Positions 14,642 through 23,386 of a DNA stretch of 48,177 nucleotides are shown in pieces. This DNA comes from Cypionkella sp. GTDB lineage: Bacteria > Pseudomonadota > Alphaproteobacteria > Rhodobacterales > Rhodobacteraceae. The translations under genes and the position numbers were made by a program. Location of the stretch: positions 1-48,177 of the forward strand of contig JALRIN010000023.1 of NCBI GenBank assembly GCA_023255415.1, in the 5' to 3' direction. Below the pieces are notes generated by a model. It was not told where the DNA came from and did no database searches. It was given only the letters and a program-made list of their open reading frames with translations. The number at the start of each line of letters is the position of its first letter. Position 1 is the stretch's first letter.

Positions 14642-17600
14642 TTAGGCAGCGAAGCGGCCCCCTTCCACTTGGCGGGCTTGGCCCAGGGCGGTCAGGCTCT
14701 CTAACAGCGGCTGAACGCTGGCAGAGCGGGCGCGCTGGAATTTGCGGGCGATTTGGTCGGGGGTGGCCTCGCCCATTTCATGCAAAGCAAAGTGAACGGC
14801 GGCGATTTGTTCGGGCAGGTTCTTGGGCCAAGGGGTTTTGTCGGTCGAAACAACAGGGCCAATGTCCATGCTGGATTGCTCGCCTTTGGCGGCCGCCTGC
14901 TGACCTGCGGGGTTTTGGTAATCGGGGCGCAGCCAGCGGATAAGGCCGTTTGCTTCCTCGGCGGCCCTTTCGCGGTTCAGGGCGACAAGGTTGTGCAGGA
15001 TCTGATCGTCGGTCAGGCTGACGGGCCAGCCATAGGCTTCGGCCACGGCGGCGTCGATCTGGTCGTGCAGATCGCGCAAGATTCCGATCAGGCCTTGGTC
15101 GTAGATTTCCTTATCCTTGCCCTCGATCCGGCCCCCCGCGCGAAGTTTTTCCAAGACGTTATACATCGCCGTCAGGGTCAGCTTGGGATGCGCCGCCTGT
15201 TGCCGCTTGCGAAGCGCGTCGAGGTCTTCGCCAAGCTGGCGCAGGCGGGCTTTGAGCGGGGCCATAGGGGTTGGGAAGGGGAATTTGTTAAAAGACTCAG
15301 TATGATTATAGTTTGGTCTATCTTCGAGCATCGCACCGCTTGCCAACGCCCATATCCTATGAATTTTTGACGACAAAATGGAAAGCGAAGCGGCATCGTC
15401 TAAGCCAATCGCAATTAACTTTGCATCGGGCAAGATGTCGGATTCCAAAAATCCAAAAAGGCGGTGCTTTGCAGTTCGACATGTCGCAATGTAGCGTGAA
15501 AGTGTTGCAGCGCCTTCTCTAAACTCTGGTCTCTGGCGACCAAAAAGCCACCAAGATTCGCGAAATTGTTTGTCACGATTATTGATGCGCTCCGGGAACA
15601 CGCGATCCATAAGTATCTGGAAAAGCTCGGGCGCTTCCTGCTTGCAATCATTTTCTGAACATCCAAAGAAATCTATGACACGCCACGCCATGCGGCAGTC
15701 AATAAATTGCTGGCCATTCATATAGCGGCGAAGATATCTTGCGAGGTCAGGTTTGTTTGAAAGCAGAGCATCTGCTTCGGATTTAGCTACTCGAAATCCT
15801 TCGCCAACCAAGATCAAGCCCTGATGTGCGAGGGTCTCATTTGATTTCAAAGCCTTCGCCCCCGCTACATCCGCCCCGACCCGCAGATCGGCAATGATGC
15901 TGCCGCGCTGCATGTTTAGCGATACGTCGCGGCCCTCGTTGGCGTCTTCGGTTTTCGCCTCGGTTGCCACGGTGAACAGGCGGCCTTCGCTGCGGCCTTT
16001 CTCGGCCACGGTCATGGCAATGCGCAGGGCGGCACCGTCGCCTGCATCCACCCAAGGGTGGTCGGGGATGGCAAAGATCAGGCTGGCGGGTGTCTTGGGG
16101 TCGTTCAGATGGGTTTCCAGCACCTTGCGGTTAAAGGTCTGGCGCAGGGAATTGGTGGTGATAAAGCCAAAGCGCCGGGTGCCTTTGCCCTTGGCAGGCG
16201 CATAGGCGCGGGCGGCAAGGGCGGCTTTCTCCCACCAATACATCACAAAATCGACTGATTCTGGCACCTTGGGATAGGCTGCACGGATCGCCTCGGTATA
16301 GCCATCGCCCAAGAGGTCACGCATCCGTTTGTTGCCGATATAGGGCGGGTTGCCGATGATGAAATCAGCCTCGGGCCAAATGGCTGCGCGGGGCTTGATG
16401 TAATCCCAGACTTGGGTGCGGGCAGTTGGATCGGGCACGCGTTCGCCGGTGACATTGTGTTCAATGGTGCCGATGCCGTCCCAGCGGGTGACAAGATTGC
16501 CGCCTGCGTCGCGGCGCTCGCGTCTTGCGTCCCAATCCAGCACAGCGTCGCGGTTTTCGATATTCTTGAAATCGCGCAGCACGGGTTCAGCGGGGCTGGC
16601 CTTGCCATGGGTGCGAAAATGCCACTGCAGATAGCCGATCCACAGCACCAATTCAGCCACATCTGCCGCCCAGGGGTTCACCTCGATGCCAAGAAACTGG
16701 TGCGGGTCTACCGTATGCCCTGCCAGGCCCAGCGCGTCCTGCCCCTCGCCCAGATCACGCAACAGGGCAATCACTTCGCCCTCCAGCCGCTTCATCAGTT
16801 CAAGCGCCACATAAAGGAAGTTGCCCGAACCACAGGCAGGGTCAAGCACGCGGATTTCGCAGAGGCGCTGGTGAAAGGCCTGGACGGTGTCGCGCGCCTC
16901 GGCCTCGCGGCCTTGATTGGCAAGCGTCAATGCCGCGGCCTGAATTGTCACCCAATCCGCGCGCAAAGGTTCCATCACCGTTGGCACGACAAGGCGTTCA
17001 ACATAGGCGCGGGGGGTGTAATGCGCGCCCAGCTTGTGGCGTTGGCGCTTATCAAGCGCGCGTTCCAGCAAGGTGCCAAAAATAGCAGGCTCGACCTCGC
17101 GCCAATCCCGGCTGGCGGCGTCGATCAGCAGCGAAAGTTGTTCGCCATTCAGGGGCAACGCAAAGGCATCCTTGAACAGCCCGCCGTTGAATTGCTTCAG
17201 GTCGGTGCGCAGAACGGCGGAAAATCCGCCTTTGTCCATCGTTTCCCAAAGACCTTTCAAGGCAGGGGCGGCGTGTTCGGGGTGGCCGCGCAGTTCCATC
17301 AGCAGATTTGAAAAGCTGGCCTCGGGGATAAGATCAACGTCTTCGGCAAACATCGTGAACAGGCAGCGCATAAGAAAGCGGGCAACGGCCTTGGCTTCAT
17401 GGCCTTGCCGTTCAAAGGATCGGCCAAGGGCGGCAAGGCGGTCGGCCACCCCGCGCGTCACCTCGGCGCTGATCTTTGCGGGGTCAAGCGTGTGAGGCGC
17501 GTTCCAGATCGTGCGCAGGCGTTCTTGCACCTTTGGGTCGCGCAGATCGTCCATGGTTATGCGATAGCGGTTGCCGTCAGGGTATTGGGTATAGCCCTGC

Positions 17601-18091
17601 CCTTGCCCGGAAAAATCGGCGTAAACCTCGATCACATGGCCCACGTCCACAACCAAAAGGAAAGGCGGCCAGCCGTCTTCTCGCGAAACCGCACGGGCAT
17701 AGCCATCGGCCTGATTCCGCGCGCGCAGCATGGTATCATCCCAGCGGCGGCTGCCCCGCACCCCGTGGCCTTGGCGAAGCTTGGCAGGCAGATCGGGCAA
17801 TAGACTGGGCGGGGCGTCATCCCCGGCTTGCGCGCCGCCCGTGCCTTGCTTGGCTTCCATGACAAAATGCCCTGCAAAATAAAGATCCATAAAGCCGTAG
17901 GATTTGCAGCCTGTGTGAATGAAGGTGACAGGGCGCTCAAAGCAATAGCTGCCCCGTTGCGCATCGGGCGTGGCGGCTTGGGGTTTTGCAACGCCCAGAA
18001 CTTCGGTCAATTCATTAGCGAAAGTCTGAAAGTTGGCGCGTTCGCTGCCGCCCGATTTCTTCCAATACTCAATGAATGCTTCGACTTTCAC
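14642..18091 (-). CDS. Type IIL restriction-modification enzyme (MmeI-like, single polypeptide)
   Basis: An 1149-aa fusion of nuclease, adenine-N6 methyltransferase and specificity domain. The nuclease motif is Asp69-x9-Glu79-Ala-Lys81, the same D-x9-ExK spacing as MmeI (Asp70, Glu80, Lys82). A helical spacer follows. The methyltransferase has LDPACGSGNFLYVA (SAM site, 415-428) and the catalytic NPPYIG (581-586). Residues about 750-935 form the target-recognition region and are visibly AT-richer than the rest. A helical C-terminal domain ends the protein. The start is GTG with GAGGCG 8 nt upstream. It modifies one strand and cuts at a fixed distance in known relatives. No separate restriction or specificity gene adjoins it. 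Located next to tRNA-Thr, it is likely horizontally acquired. Confidence 0.9.
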   Translation of the reverse strand: MKVEAFIEYWKKSGGSERANFQTFANELTEVLGVAKPQAATPDAQRGSYCFERPVTFIHTGCKSYGFMDLYFAGHFVMEAKQGTGGAQAGDDAPPSLLPDLPAKLRQGHGVRGSRRWDDTMLRARNQADGYARAVSREDGWPPFLLVVDVGHVIEVYADFSGQGQGYTQYPDGNRYRITMDDLRDPKVQERLRTIWNAPHTLDPAKISAEVTRGVADRLAALGRSFERQGHEAKAVARFLMRCLFTMFAEDVDLIPEASFSNLLMELRGHPEHAAPALKGLWETMDKGGFSAVLRTDLKQFNGGLFKDAFALPLNGEQLSLLIDAASRDWREVEPAIFGTLLERALDKRQRHKLGAHYTPRAYVERLVVPTVMEPLRADWVTIQAAALTLANQGREAEARDTVQAFHQRLCEIRVLDPACGSGNFLYVALELMKRLEGEVIALLRDLGEGQDALGLAGHTVDPHQFLGIEVNPWAADVAELVLWIGYLQWHFRTHGKASPAEPVLRDFKNIENRDAVLDWDARRERRDAGGNLVTRWDGIGTIEHNVTGERVPDPTARTQVWDYIKPRAAIWPEADFIIGNPPYIGNKRMRDLLGDGYTEAIRAAYPKVPESVDFVMYWWEKAALAARAYAPAKGKGTRRFGFITTNSLRQTFNRKVLETHLNDPKTPASLIFAIPDHPWVDAGDGAALRIAMTVAEKGRSEGRLFTVATEAKTEDANEGRDVSLNMQRGSIIADLRVGADVAGAKALKSNETLAHQGLILVGEGFRVAKSEADALLSNKPDLARYLRRYMNGQQFIDCRMAWRVIDFFGCSENDCKQEAPELFQILMDRVFPERINNRDKQFRESWWLFGRQRPEFREGAATLSRYIATCRTAKHRLFGFLESDILPDAKLIAIGLDDAASLSILSSKIHRIWALASGAMLEDRPNYNHTESFNKFPFPTPMAPLKARLRQLGEDLDALRKRQQAAHPKLTLTAMYNVLEKLRAGGRIEGKDKEIYDQGLIGILRDLHDQIDAAVAEAYGWPVSLTDDQILHNLVALNRERAAEEANGLIRWLRPDYQNPAGQQAAAKGEQSSMDIGPVVSTDKTPWPKNLPEQIAAVHFALHEMGEATPDQIARKFQRARSASVQPLLESLTALGQARQVEGGRFAA

Positions 18092-18429
18092 AAATACGCC
18101 TCATATACTATTGGATAGTTAAGGCTCAAATAGACTTAATATTCCAGTCTTTTCGGAATGACTTGGTTCGATTTTTTGGGCTTCTAACCTGCAAGGCCCC
18201 TACCCTTGTCGCGATAGGATGAATGAGGGGGCAAAGCGAATGGCGCTCAGTTGCGCCCGACGTACTGGTGCGCGCCCAGCGCGGCTTTTGCGCCTCTTCG
18301 AAACGGGCGCAGGCGATATGATCGACGCAGTGTGGGGCAAAGCCTCGTTCAATGCGAAAACCCCTCCCCTCTGCGCGAGGCTGCAAAAGGCCTTTGGGCA
18401 ATCGCTTAGCGCGGCTCAACATTTCTTGA

Positions 18430-18478
18430 CTGGCGGGCGCGGCTTGAATGTCAGGTTTTGTCAGGTTTCGCCCGCCAG
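18430..18478. repeat. 10-bp inverted repeat enclosing a tandem 10-mer
   Basis: CTGGCGGGCG (18430-18439) and CGCCCGCCAG (18469-18478) are perfect inverted copies. The 29-nt loop holds TGTCAGGTTT twice in direct tandem (18449-18458 and 18459-18468). The right arm overlaps the 3' end of the Cys-rich frame on the minus strand, so it could be that gene's transcript end, although no U tract follows. Confidence 0.6.
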
Positions 18479-18637
18479 CAGATCGGCCCCCATGCGTCCA
18501 GCGCTTTCGTTCCGCCATGCCTTTGCCGCCCGCTTGTGACAGGCTTTGCGGCAATAGACCGCATCACCGTTGTCATGCGTGCCTCTTTGTGGCGAGAGGC
18601 AAGATTGGCAACGGTCATTCTTCGCAGCGCCATGCAA
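18461..18637 (-). CDS. Possible Cys-rich zinc-finger-like small protein (no ATG)
   Basis: An open frame of 58 codons from a TTG at 18637, bounded upstream by two stops. It encodes RCQSCLSPQR, then GDAVYCRKACHKRAAKAWRN and a tail ending ADLLAGET. The C-x2-C and C-x3-C pairs separated by 15 residues could bind one zinc. There is no in-frame ATG or GTG and no clear ribosome site. It may use TTG, be the tail of a broken gene, or owe its start to a frameshift from the overlapping frame that starts at 18633 with ATG. Codon use is similar to neighbouring genes. Function unknown. Confidence 0.4.
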   Translation of the reverse strand: MHGAAKNDRCQSCLSPQRGTHDNGDAVYCRKACHKRAAKAWRNESAGRMGADLLAGET

Positions 18638-18827
18638 AGCCGTTCATCACGCGATCAAAGCCCCGCGCTTGCAGACCGATCCAAGCTTTGTGAAAAGTGG
18701 CCCGCTTCCTGCTTTCGCCGTCGCCACTTGAAAAGTGGTGGCTGACGCAGGTTTCGCGCCAATGCTCCAAAGATAGGCATTGTCGATTGCTTGGGCAGCT
18801 TTCGGTGTTCAGGGTCTTGCTAAACAT

Positions 18828-18855
18828 AAAGGGCGGTGCCGCTGCACCGCCCTTT
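18828..18855 (-). terminator. Stem-loop terminator of nrdJ
   Basis: Perfect 12-bp inverted repeat AAAGGGCGGTGC / GCACCGCCCTTT with a 4-nt loop, 37 bp beyond the nrdJ stop. On the nrdJ strand it is followed by ATGTTT, a modest U-rich tail. Confidence 0.85.
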
Positions 18856-18892
18856 AGTTGTTCAAGTCATCCTATCGCCTTCGCTGCAGCGG

Positions 18893-21169
18893 TTAGCCGC
18901 ATTTCGAATGGCCGCAAGAGCCGCAGGTCATGCAGCCTTCGACCATGCGCAGGCCGAACTCGCCGCAGCTGGGGCAGGCTTTGCCGCGCGGGGCGCTGCC
19001 AAGGGCGATGACTTCGGCCTGTGGATCCGATTTCAGCCCCATGCCTTCGCCTTCGATAAAGCCAATCGCGACCAGATGCTGTTCGATCACACCACCAATG
19101 GCGGCCAGAATCGAGGGGATGTATTTCCCGTTCATCCATGCGCCGCCGCGTGGGTCGAACACGGCTTTCAGCTCTTCCACCACAAAGGAAATGTCACCAC
19201 CGCGGCGGAACACCGCCGAGATCATCCGCGTCAGCGCCACGGTCCAAGCGAAATGCTCCATATTCTTCGAGTTAATGAACACTTCGAACGGGCGGCGATG
19301 CCCCGAAATGACGATGTCATTGATGGTGATATAAAGCGCGTGCTCGGATCCTGGCCATTTCACCTTATAGGTATTGCCTTCCAGCGAGGCAGGGCGGTCC
19401 AAAGGTTCAGTCAGGTAAACGACCTCCCCGCCCTCCAAAGACGCATGCGCCTCGGCAGGCGATTTGTCTTCAGCCTCTGACACGGTCAAAACCGACCCCG
19501 TCACCGCATTCGGGCGATAGGTGGTGCAGCCTTTGCAGCCCTGATCCCAAGCGGCCATATAAACCTCTTTGAAATCGTCAAAGCTGATGTCTTCCGGGCA
19601 GTTGATGGTTTTCGAGATCGAGCTGTCGATCCATTTTTGCGCTGCCGCCTGCATCCGCACATGGTCCAGCGGTGGCAGGGTCTGGGCGTTGACAAAGTAA
19701 TCGGGCAGCGCGGTGTCGCCCTTCAGCTCGCGCCACAGCCGCACGGCATAATCGACGACCTCTTCTTCAGTGCGCGAGCCGTCTTTTTGCAGAACCTTGC
19801 GCTTGTAGGCATAGGCAAACACTGGCTCGATGCCGCTGGAGACATTGCCCGCGTAAAGGCTGATGGTGCCGGTTGGGGCGATCGAGGTCAAAAGCGCGTT
19901 GCGAATGCCGTGGGTGCGGATTTCTGCGCGCACATCCTCGTCCATATTCATCATATTGCCTGCGGCCAGATAGGCATCTGCCTCAAACAGCGGGAAGGCG
20001 CCTTTTTCTTTCGCCAGCTCGACCGAGGCCAGATAAGAGGCGCGCGCGATGGCATGCATCCAGGCTTCGGTCTGTGCTGCCGCTTCGACCGAGCCATAGC
20101 GCTGGCCCAGCATCAGCAGAGCATCGGCAAGCCCGGTGACCCCCAGACCAATGCGGCGCTTGGCGCGGGCTTCTGCCTGTTGTTCGGGCAGCGGGAAGCG
20201 GCTGGCATCGACGACGTTATCCATCATCCGCACAGCAACGCGCACCAGATCGTCCAGCGCATCAAGGTCAAGCTTGGCATCCGGCCCAAAAGCGCCCGTC
20301 ACCAAGGTTGGCAGATTGATCGAGCCCAGCAAGCAAGCGCCATAGGGGGGCAATGGCTGTTCGCCGCAGGGGTTGGTCGCGGCGATGGTTTCGCAGTAGC
20401 TCAGGTTGTTGGCGGCGTTGATCCGGTCGATAAAGATCACGCCTGGTTCGGCAAAATCATAGGTGTTGCGCATGATCTTGTTCCACAGATCGCGCGCTTG
20501 CAGGGTTTTGTAGACGCGCCCGTCAAACACCAGCTCCCACGGGCCATCGGCCTTGACCGCTGCCATAAAGGGGTCGGTGATCAGCACCGACAGGTTGAAC
20601 ATGCGCAGGCGAGCTGCGTCTTTCTTGGCCTCGATAAAGGCTTCGACATCCGGGTGATCGCAGCGCATCGTCGCCATCATCGCCCCACGGCGCGAGCCTG
20701 CCGACATAATGGTGCGGCACATCGCATCCCAAACATCCATGAAGGACAACGGACCGGAGGCGTCCGCTGCTACGCCCTTCACCTCGGCGCCGCGCGGGCG
20801 GATGGTGCTAAAGTCATAGCCGATGCCGCCGCCCTGCTGCATGGTCAAAGCGGCCTCTTTCAGGCCGTCAAAGATCCCGCCCATATTGTCAGGAACCGTG
20901 CCCATCACAAAGCAGTTGAACAGCGTCACATTGCGCCCAGTGCCAGCACCTGCGGCAATCCGGCCTGCCGGCAGGTATTTAAAGCCTTCCAACGCTTTAT
21001 AAAAACGCTCTTCCCAAACCGCTGGCTCTTTTTCCACCACAGCCAAAGCCCGCGCCACGCGCCGCCAGCTGTCTTCAACACTGGCGTCAATCGCCGTCCC
21101 ATCCTGTGCTTTCAGACGGTATTTCATATCCCAGATCTGTTCGGCGATGGGGGCGGAAAAGCGCGACAT
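18893..21169 (-). CDS. nrdJ: Adenosylcobalamin-dependent (class II) ribonucleoside-diphosphate reductase
   Basis: A 758-aa B12-dependent ribonucleotide reductase, making deoxyribonucleotides with or without oxygen. N-terminal LPAGRIAAGAGTGRNVTLFNCF holds one active-site Cys. QQGGGIGYDFSTIRPRG and NPCGEQPLPPYGACLLGSINL carry the radical-site Cys and Glu. The C-terminus CPSCGEFGLRMVEGC plus CGSCGHSKCG is the zinc-binding/redox tail. The ATG at 21169 has AAGGAACG upstream; a start nine codons earlier is not supported. It is divergent from the DUF1489 gene across 156 bp. I see no clear cobalamin riboswitch in that leader. No class I nrdAB lies in the window. Confidence 0.96.
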   Translation of the reverse strand: MSRFSAPIAEQIWDMKYRLKAQDGTAIDASVEDSWRRVARALAVVEKEPAVWEERFYKALEGFKYLPAGRIAAGAGTGRNVTLFNCFVMGTVPDNMGGIFDGLKEAALTMQQGGGIGYDFSTIRPRGAEVKGVAADASGPLSFMDVWDAMCRTIMSAGSRRGAMMATMRCDHPDVEAFIEAKKDAARLRMFNLSVLITDPFMAAVKADGPWELVFDGRVYKTLQARDLWNKIMRNTYDFAEPGVIFIDRINAANNLSYCETIAATNPCGEQPLPPYGACLLGSINLPTLVTGAFGPDAKLDLDALDDLVRVAVRMMDNVVDASRFPLPEQQAEARAKRRIGLGVTGLADALLMLGQRYGSVEAAAQTEAWMHAIARASYLASVELAKEKGAFPLFEADAYLAAGNMMNMDEDVRAEIRTHGIRNALLTSIAPTGTISLYAGNVSSGIEPVFAYAYKRKVLQKDGSRTEEEVVDYAVRLWRELKGDTALPDYFVNAQTLPPLDHVRMQAAAQKWIDSSISKTINCPEDISFDDFKEVYMAAWDQGCKGCTTYRPNAVTGSVLTVSEAEDKSPAEAHASLEGGEVVYLTEPLDRPASLEGNTYKVKWPGSEHALYITINDIVISGHRRPFEVFINSKNMEHFAWTVALTRMISAVFRRGGDISFVVEELKAVFDPRGGAWMNGKYIPSILAAIGGVIEQHLVAIGFIEGEGMGLKSDPQAEVIALGSAPRGKACPSCGEFGLRMVEGCMTCGSCGHSKCG

Positions 21170-21325
21170 AGAACGTTCCTTCAGGTGGCAGGGCATGGAA
21201 AGACAGCGGCGAAAACAGCAGACTATCTCAGGAAGAGTGACTACATAGCCCCAACACCCTGCGTCGGCAAGTCTTGAGCCTACCAGATTTAGGCCTATTC
21301 TACCATTTCTAACCCGAGGGGAATC

Positions 21326-21754
21326 ATGGGCGATCTGAATATACTAAAACTATGCGTTGGAGCAGATTGCGTCGAAGATCTGACCGATTGGCACCGCGCG
21401 CATGCCCATTTCTGGACGGCAGGCACCACTGAGCATATTACGCGGATGTGGCCAAAGCGAAGCGAAGAATTGCTGGATGGCGGCTCGCTTTACTGGGTGA
21501 TCAAGGGCAGTATTCAGGCACGTCAGCGCATTTTGGGGCTGGCCGAGCGGCGCGGCGCTGATGGCATTGCGCGCTGCTGCTTGGTGCTGGATGCGGCCGT
21601 CATCCGCACGGAACCTGCAGCCCGCCGCCCGTTTCAGGGCTGGCGATACCTGACGGCGGCCGAATCACCGCGCGATCTGCCCAAGACCCGCGCCCAAGAT
21701 GACGCCCTGCCCGCCGCCCTTGCTCAAGCTTTGGCCGAGATCGGGCTACACTAA
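21326..21754 (+). CDS. DUF1489 family protein
   Basis: A 142-aa soluble protein beginning MGDLNILKLCVGADCVEDLTDWHR, with HITRMWPKRSEELLDGGSLYWVIKG and QRILGLAERRGADGIARCCLVLD. These blocks define DUF1489 of alphaproteobacteria, function unknown. GAGGGGAATC precedes the ATG. It is divergent from nrdJ and followed by an EamA transporter on the same strand after about 60 nt, so the two may share a transcript. Confidence 0.87.
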   Translation: MGDLNILKLCVGADCVEDLTDWHRAHAHFWTAGTTEHITRMWPKRSEELLDGGSLYWVIKGSIQARQRILGLAERRGADGIARCCLVLDAAVIRTEPAARRPFQGWRYLTAAESPRDLPKTRAQDDALPAALAQALAEIGLH

Positions 21755-21816
21755 AGCATGCCCGCGCGCGCATCTTGGCACTTTCCTTTTGCAGCATGGC
21801 GGGCCACAACTCGGCC

Positions 21817-22704
21817 ATGACAAAACGCCCGCTCTGGCTTGCCGCCGCCCCCGTGATCTTTCTGCTGCTGTGGTCGGCGGGCTTTGGCATCGCCAAGCTT
21901 GGCCTGCAACATGCCGAACCCCTTACACTTTTGGCGCTGCGCTATGTCTGCGTGCTGGCGCTTTTGATCCCGCTGGCGCTGATCCTGCGTCCGCCGATGC
22001 CGAAAACCCTGCGCGGGGTGATCGATATTGCCGTGGTCGGGTTCCTGATCCAAGTCGCCTATTTCGGCCTGTGCTACGTCGCCTTTAAATCGGGCGTCTC
22101 GGCGGGGACGGTGTCGATCATCGTCTGTTTGCAGCCGATCCTTGTGGCGCTGTCAGCGCCCAAGCTGGTGGGCGAGAAAATCACCCGCAGCGGTTGGATC
22201 GGTCTTGCGCTGGGGCTTGCGGGGGCGCTGACGGTGATCCTTGCGCGCTCGGGACTAAGTGCAGAAAATCTGACCGGCATTCTGTGTACGGTGCTGGCGC
22301 TGTTTGGCATTACGGCGGGCACGCTTTATGAAAAACGCTTTGGCGTCACGCATCATCCGATCAGTGCCAATCTTATTCAATATGCGGTGGGCGCGGCCTT
22401 TACCCTGCCTGCGGCTTGGGCGACCGAGGGCATGGCGGTGGATTGGACACCGACCTTTGTCGCCGTGCTGGCCTATCTGGTGATTGGCAATTCGCTGCTG
22501 GCGATGTCACTGCTGCTGGCGATGATCCGCGCGGGGGCAGTGTCAAAGGTCTCGTCGCTGTTTTACCTTGTGCCAGCGCTTTCGGCGGTTTTTGCTTGGC
22601 CGCTGCTGGGCGAGGCGGTGCCACCCTTGGCTTGGGCAGGCATGGCGCTGGCGGGTCTTGGCGTGGCCTTGGTCAGCCGCAAACCTAAAGCGCAGGCGGT
22701 GTAA
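21817..22704 (+). CDS. EamA-family (DMT superfamily) transporter
   Basis: A 295-aa membrane protein with ten hydrophobic segments in two EamA halves; the first half ends near LGLAGALTVILARSG and the second contains KVSSLFYLVPALSAVFAWPLLGEAV. Members export amino acids, metabolites or drugs; the substrate here cannot be read. Start choice is uncertain: ATG at 21817 (MTKRPLWL) gives the usual family length, while ATG at 21796 adds seven residues. Its last 20 nt overlap the convergent 3' end of hisG, so the two messages are complementary at their ends. Confidence 0.85.
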   Translation: MTKRPLWLAAAPVIFLLLWSAGFGIAKLGLQHAEPLTLLALRYVCVLALLIPLALILRPPMPKTLRGVIDIAVVGFLIQVAYFGLCYVAFKSGVSAGTVSIIVCLQPILVALSAPKLVGEKITRSGWIGLALGLAGALTVILARSGLSAENLTGILCTVLALFGITAGTLYEKRFGVTHHPISANLIQYAVGAAFTLPAAWATEGMAVDWTPTFVAVLAYLVIGNSLLAMSLLLAMIRAGAVSKVSSLFYLVPALSAVFAWPLLGEAVPPLAWAGMALAGLGVALVSRKPKAQAV

Positions 22705-23386
22705 GCCCCAGCTTTTCACACAGCGCCGCAAGCCCGGCCCCCGCCTGCGACCAATCCGCAGCCCGCGCCGCAAACAGCGTGGCTTGCGAGCGGTGGATCA
22801 CTGAATCTGACAAGATTTTCAAATGGTTCGCCCGCAGGGTTTCCCCTGTCGAGGTGATATCGGCCACGGCCTCGGCGGTCAGGTTTTTGACCGTGCCTTC
22901 GGTCGCGCCCTGGCTGTCGACCAGCTGGTAATCGGCGACGCCGTTGGCGGTCAGAAACTCGCGCACCAAGCGGTGGTATTTGGTGGCAATGCGCAGCCGA
23001 AAGCCGTGGCGGGCGCGAAAGGCCGCCGCCGCTGCGTCCAGATCGTCCAGCGTATCGACATCAATCCAAACGCTGGGCACCGCCAGAATCAGATCAGCAT
23101 GGCCAAAGCCCAGCCTGGCCATCTCGGCCACCTGCATGTCCCAATCGGCCAGCTTGTCGCGCACAAGATCGCTGCCGGTCACCCCCAGATGGATCCGCCC
23201 TGCCGCCAGCTCGCGCGGAATCTCTCCGGCAGACAGCAGCACCAGCTCGACCCCGTCAACGCCGTCAACCGCGCCGGAATATTCCCGCTCGGCCCCGGTT
23301 TGGCGCATGGTGACACCGCGCGCGCCGAACCAGTCAAAGGTCTTTTCCATCAATCGCCCCTTCGAGGGCACACCGATTTTCAGCAT
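22685..23386 (-). CDS. hisG: ATP phosphoribosyltransferase catalytic subunit, short form
   Basis: First step of histidine synthesis, joining ATP and PRPP. At 233 aa it is the short HisG_S form, which lacks the regulatory domain and needs HisZ, encoded directly upstream. MLKIGVPSKGRLMEKTFDWF is the usual N-terminus, GVTGSDLVRDKLADW is typical, and the PRPP-site region is DSQGATEGTVKNLTAEAVADITSTG-like near residue 160. The ATG shares one base with the hisZ stop (TGATG), so translation is coupled; an adjoining in-frame GTG at 23389 is possible. Order hisS-hisZ-hisG is a tight minus-strand operon. Confidence 0.96.
   Translation of the reverse strand: MLKIGVPSKGRLMEKTFDWFGARGVTMRQTGAEREYSGAVDGVDGVELVLLSAGEIPRELAAGRIHLGVTGSDLVRDKLADWDMQVAEMARLGFGHADLILAVPSVWIDVDTLDDLDAAAAAFRARHGFRLRIATKYHRLVREFLTANGVADYQLVDSQGATEGTVKNLTAEAVADITSTGETLRANHLKILSDSVIHRSQATLFAARAADWSQAGAGLAALCEKLGLTPPAL

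Larger units (their letters stand above)
18092..18892. other. About 800 bp with little coding evidence between the R-M gene and nrdJ
   Basis: Several overlapping frames exist on both strands (for example 18126-18554 minus and 18219-18539 plus), but none has a recognisable family, consistent start or codon pattern. What can be supported is a Cys-rich short frame at 18461-18637, an inverted repeat at 18430-18478, small hairpin repeats of AAAAGTGG/CCACTT near 18692-18738, and the nrdJ terminator. Base composition is mixed, with an AT-rich patch at 18095-18175 next to the R-M promoter. Confidence 0.5.

Noticed and set aside
18126..18554. 142-codon frame on the minus strand between the R-M gene and nrdJ, with a competing plus-strand frame at 18219-18539
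   Set aside because: Both are Arg/Ser/Cys-rich with no family resemblance or ribosome site, and they overlap each other extensively, as high-GC shadow frames do.
18692..18738. AAAAGTGGC / GCCACTT / AAGTGG mini-repeats as a transposon end
   Set aside because: The arms are 6-7 bp and no transposase, target duplication or second end is visible.
21170..21325. Cobalamin riboswitch or NrdR box in the nrdJ leader
   Set aside because: The leader shared with the divergent gene is only about 156 bp. I could not find a B12-box core or a confident pair of NrdR boxes.
21770..21790. CATCTTGGCACTTTCC between the DUF1489 and EamA genes as a repeat copy
   Set aside because: It has the short CATCTTGGC match but neither the following AAATATC block nor a hairpin.
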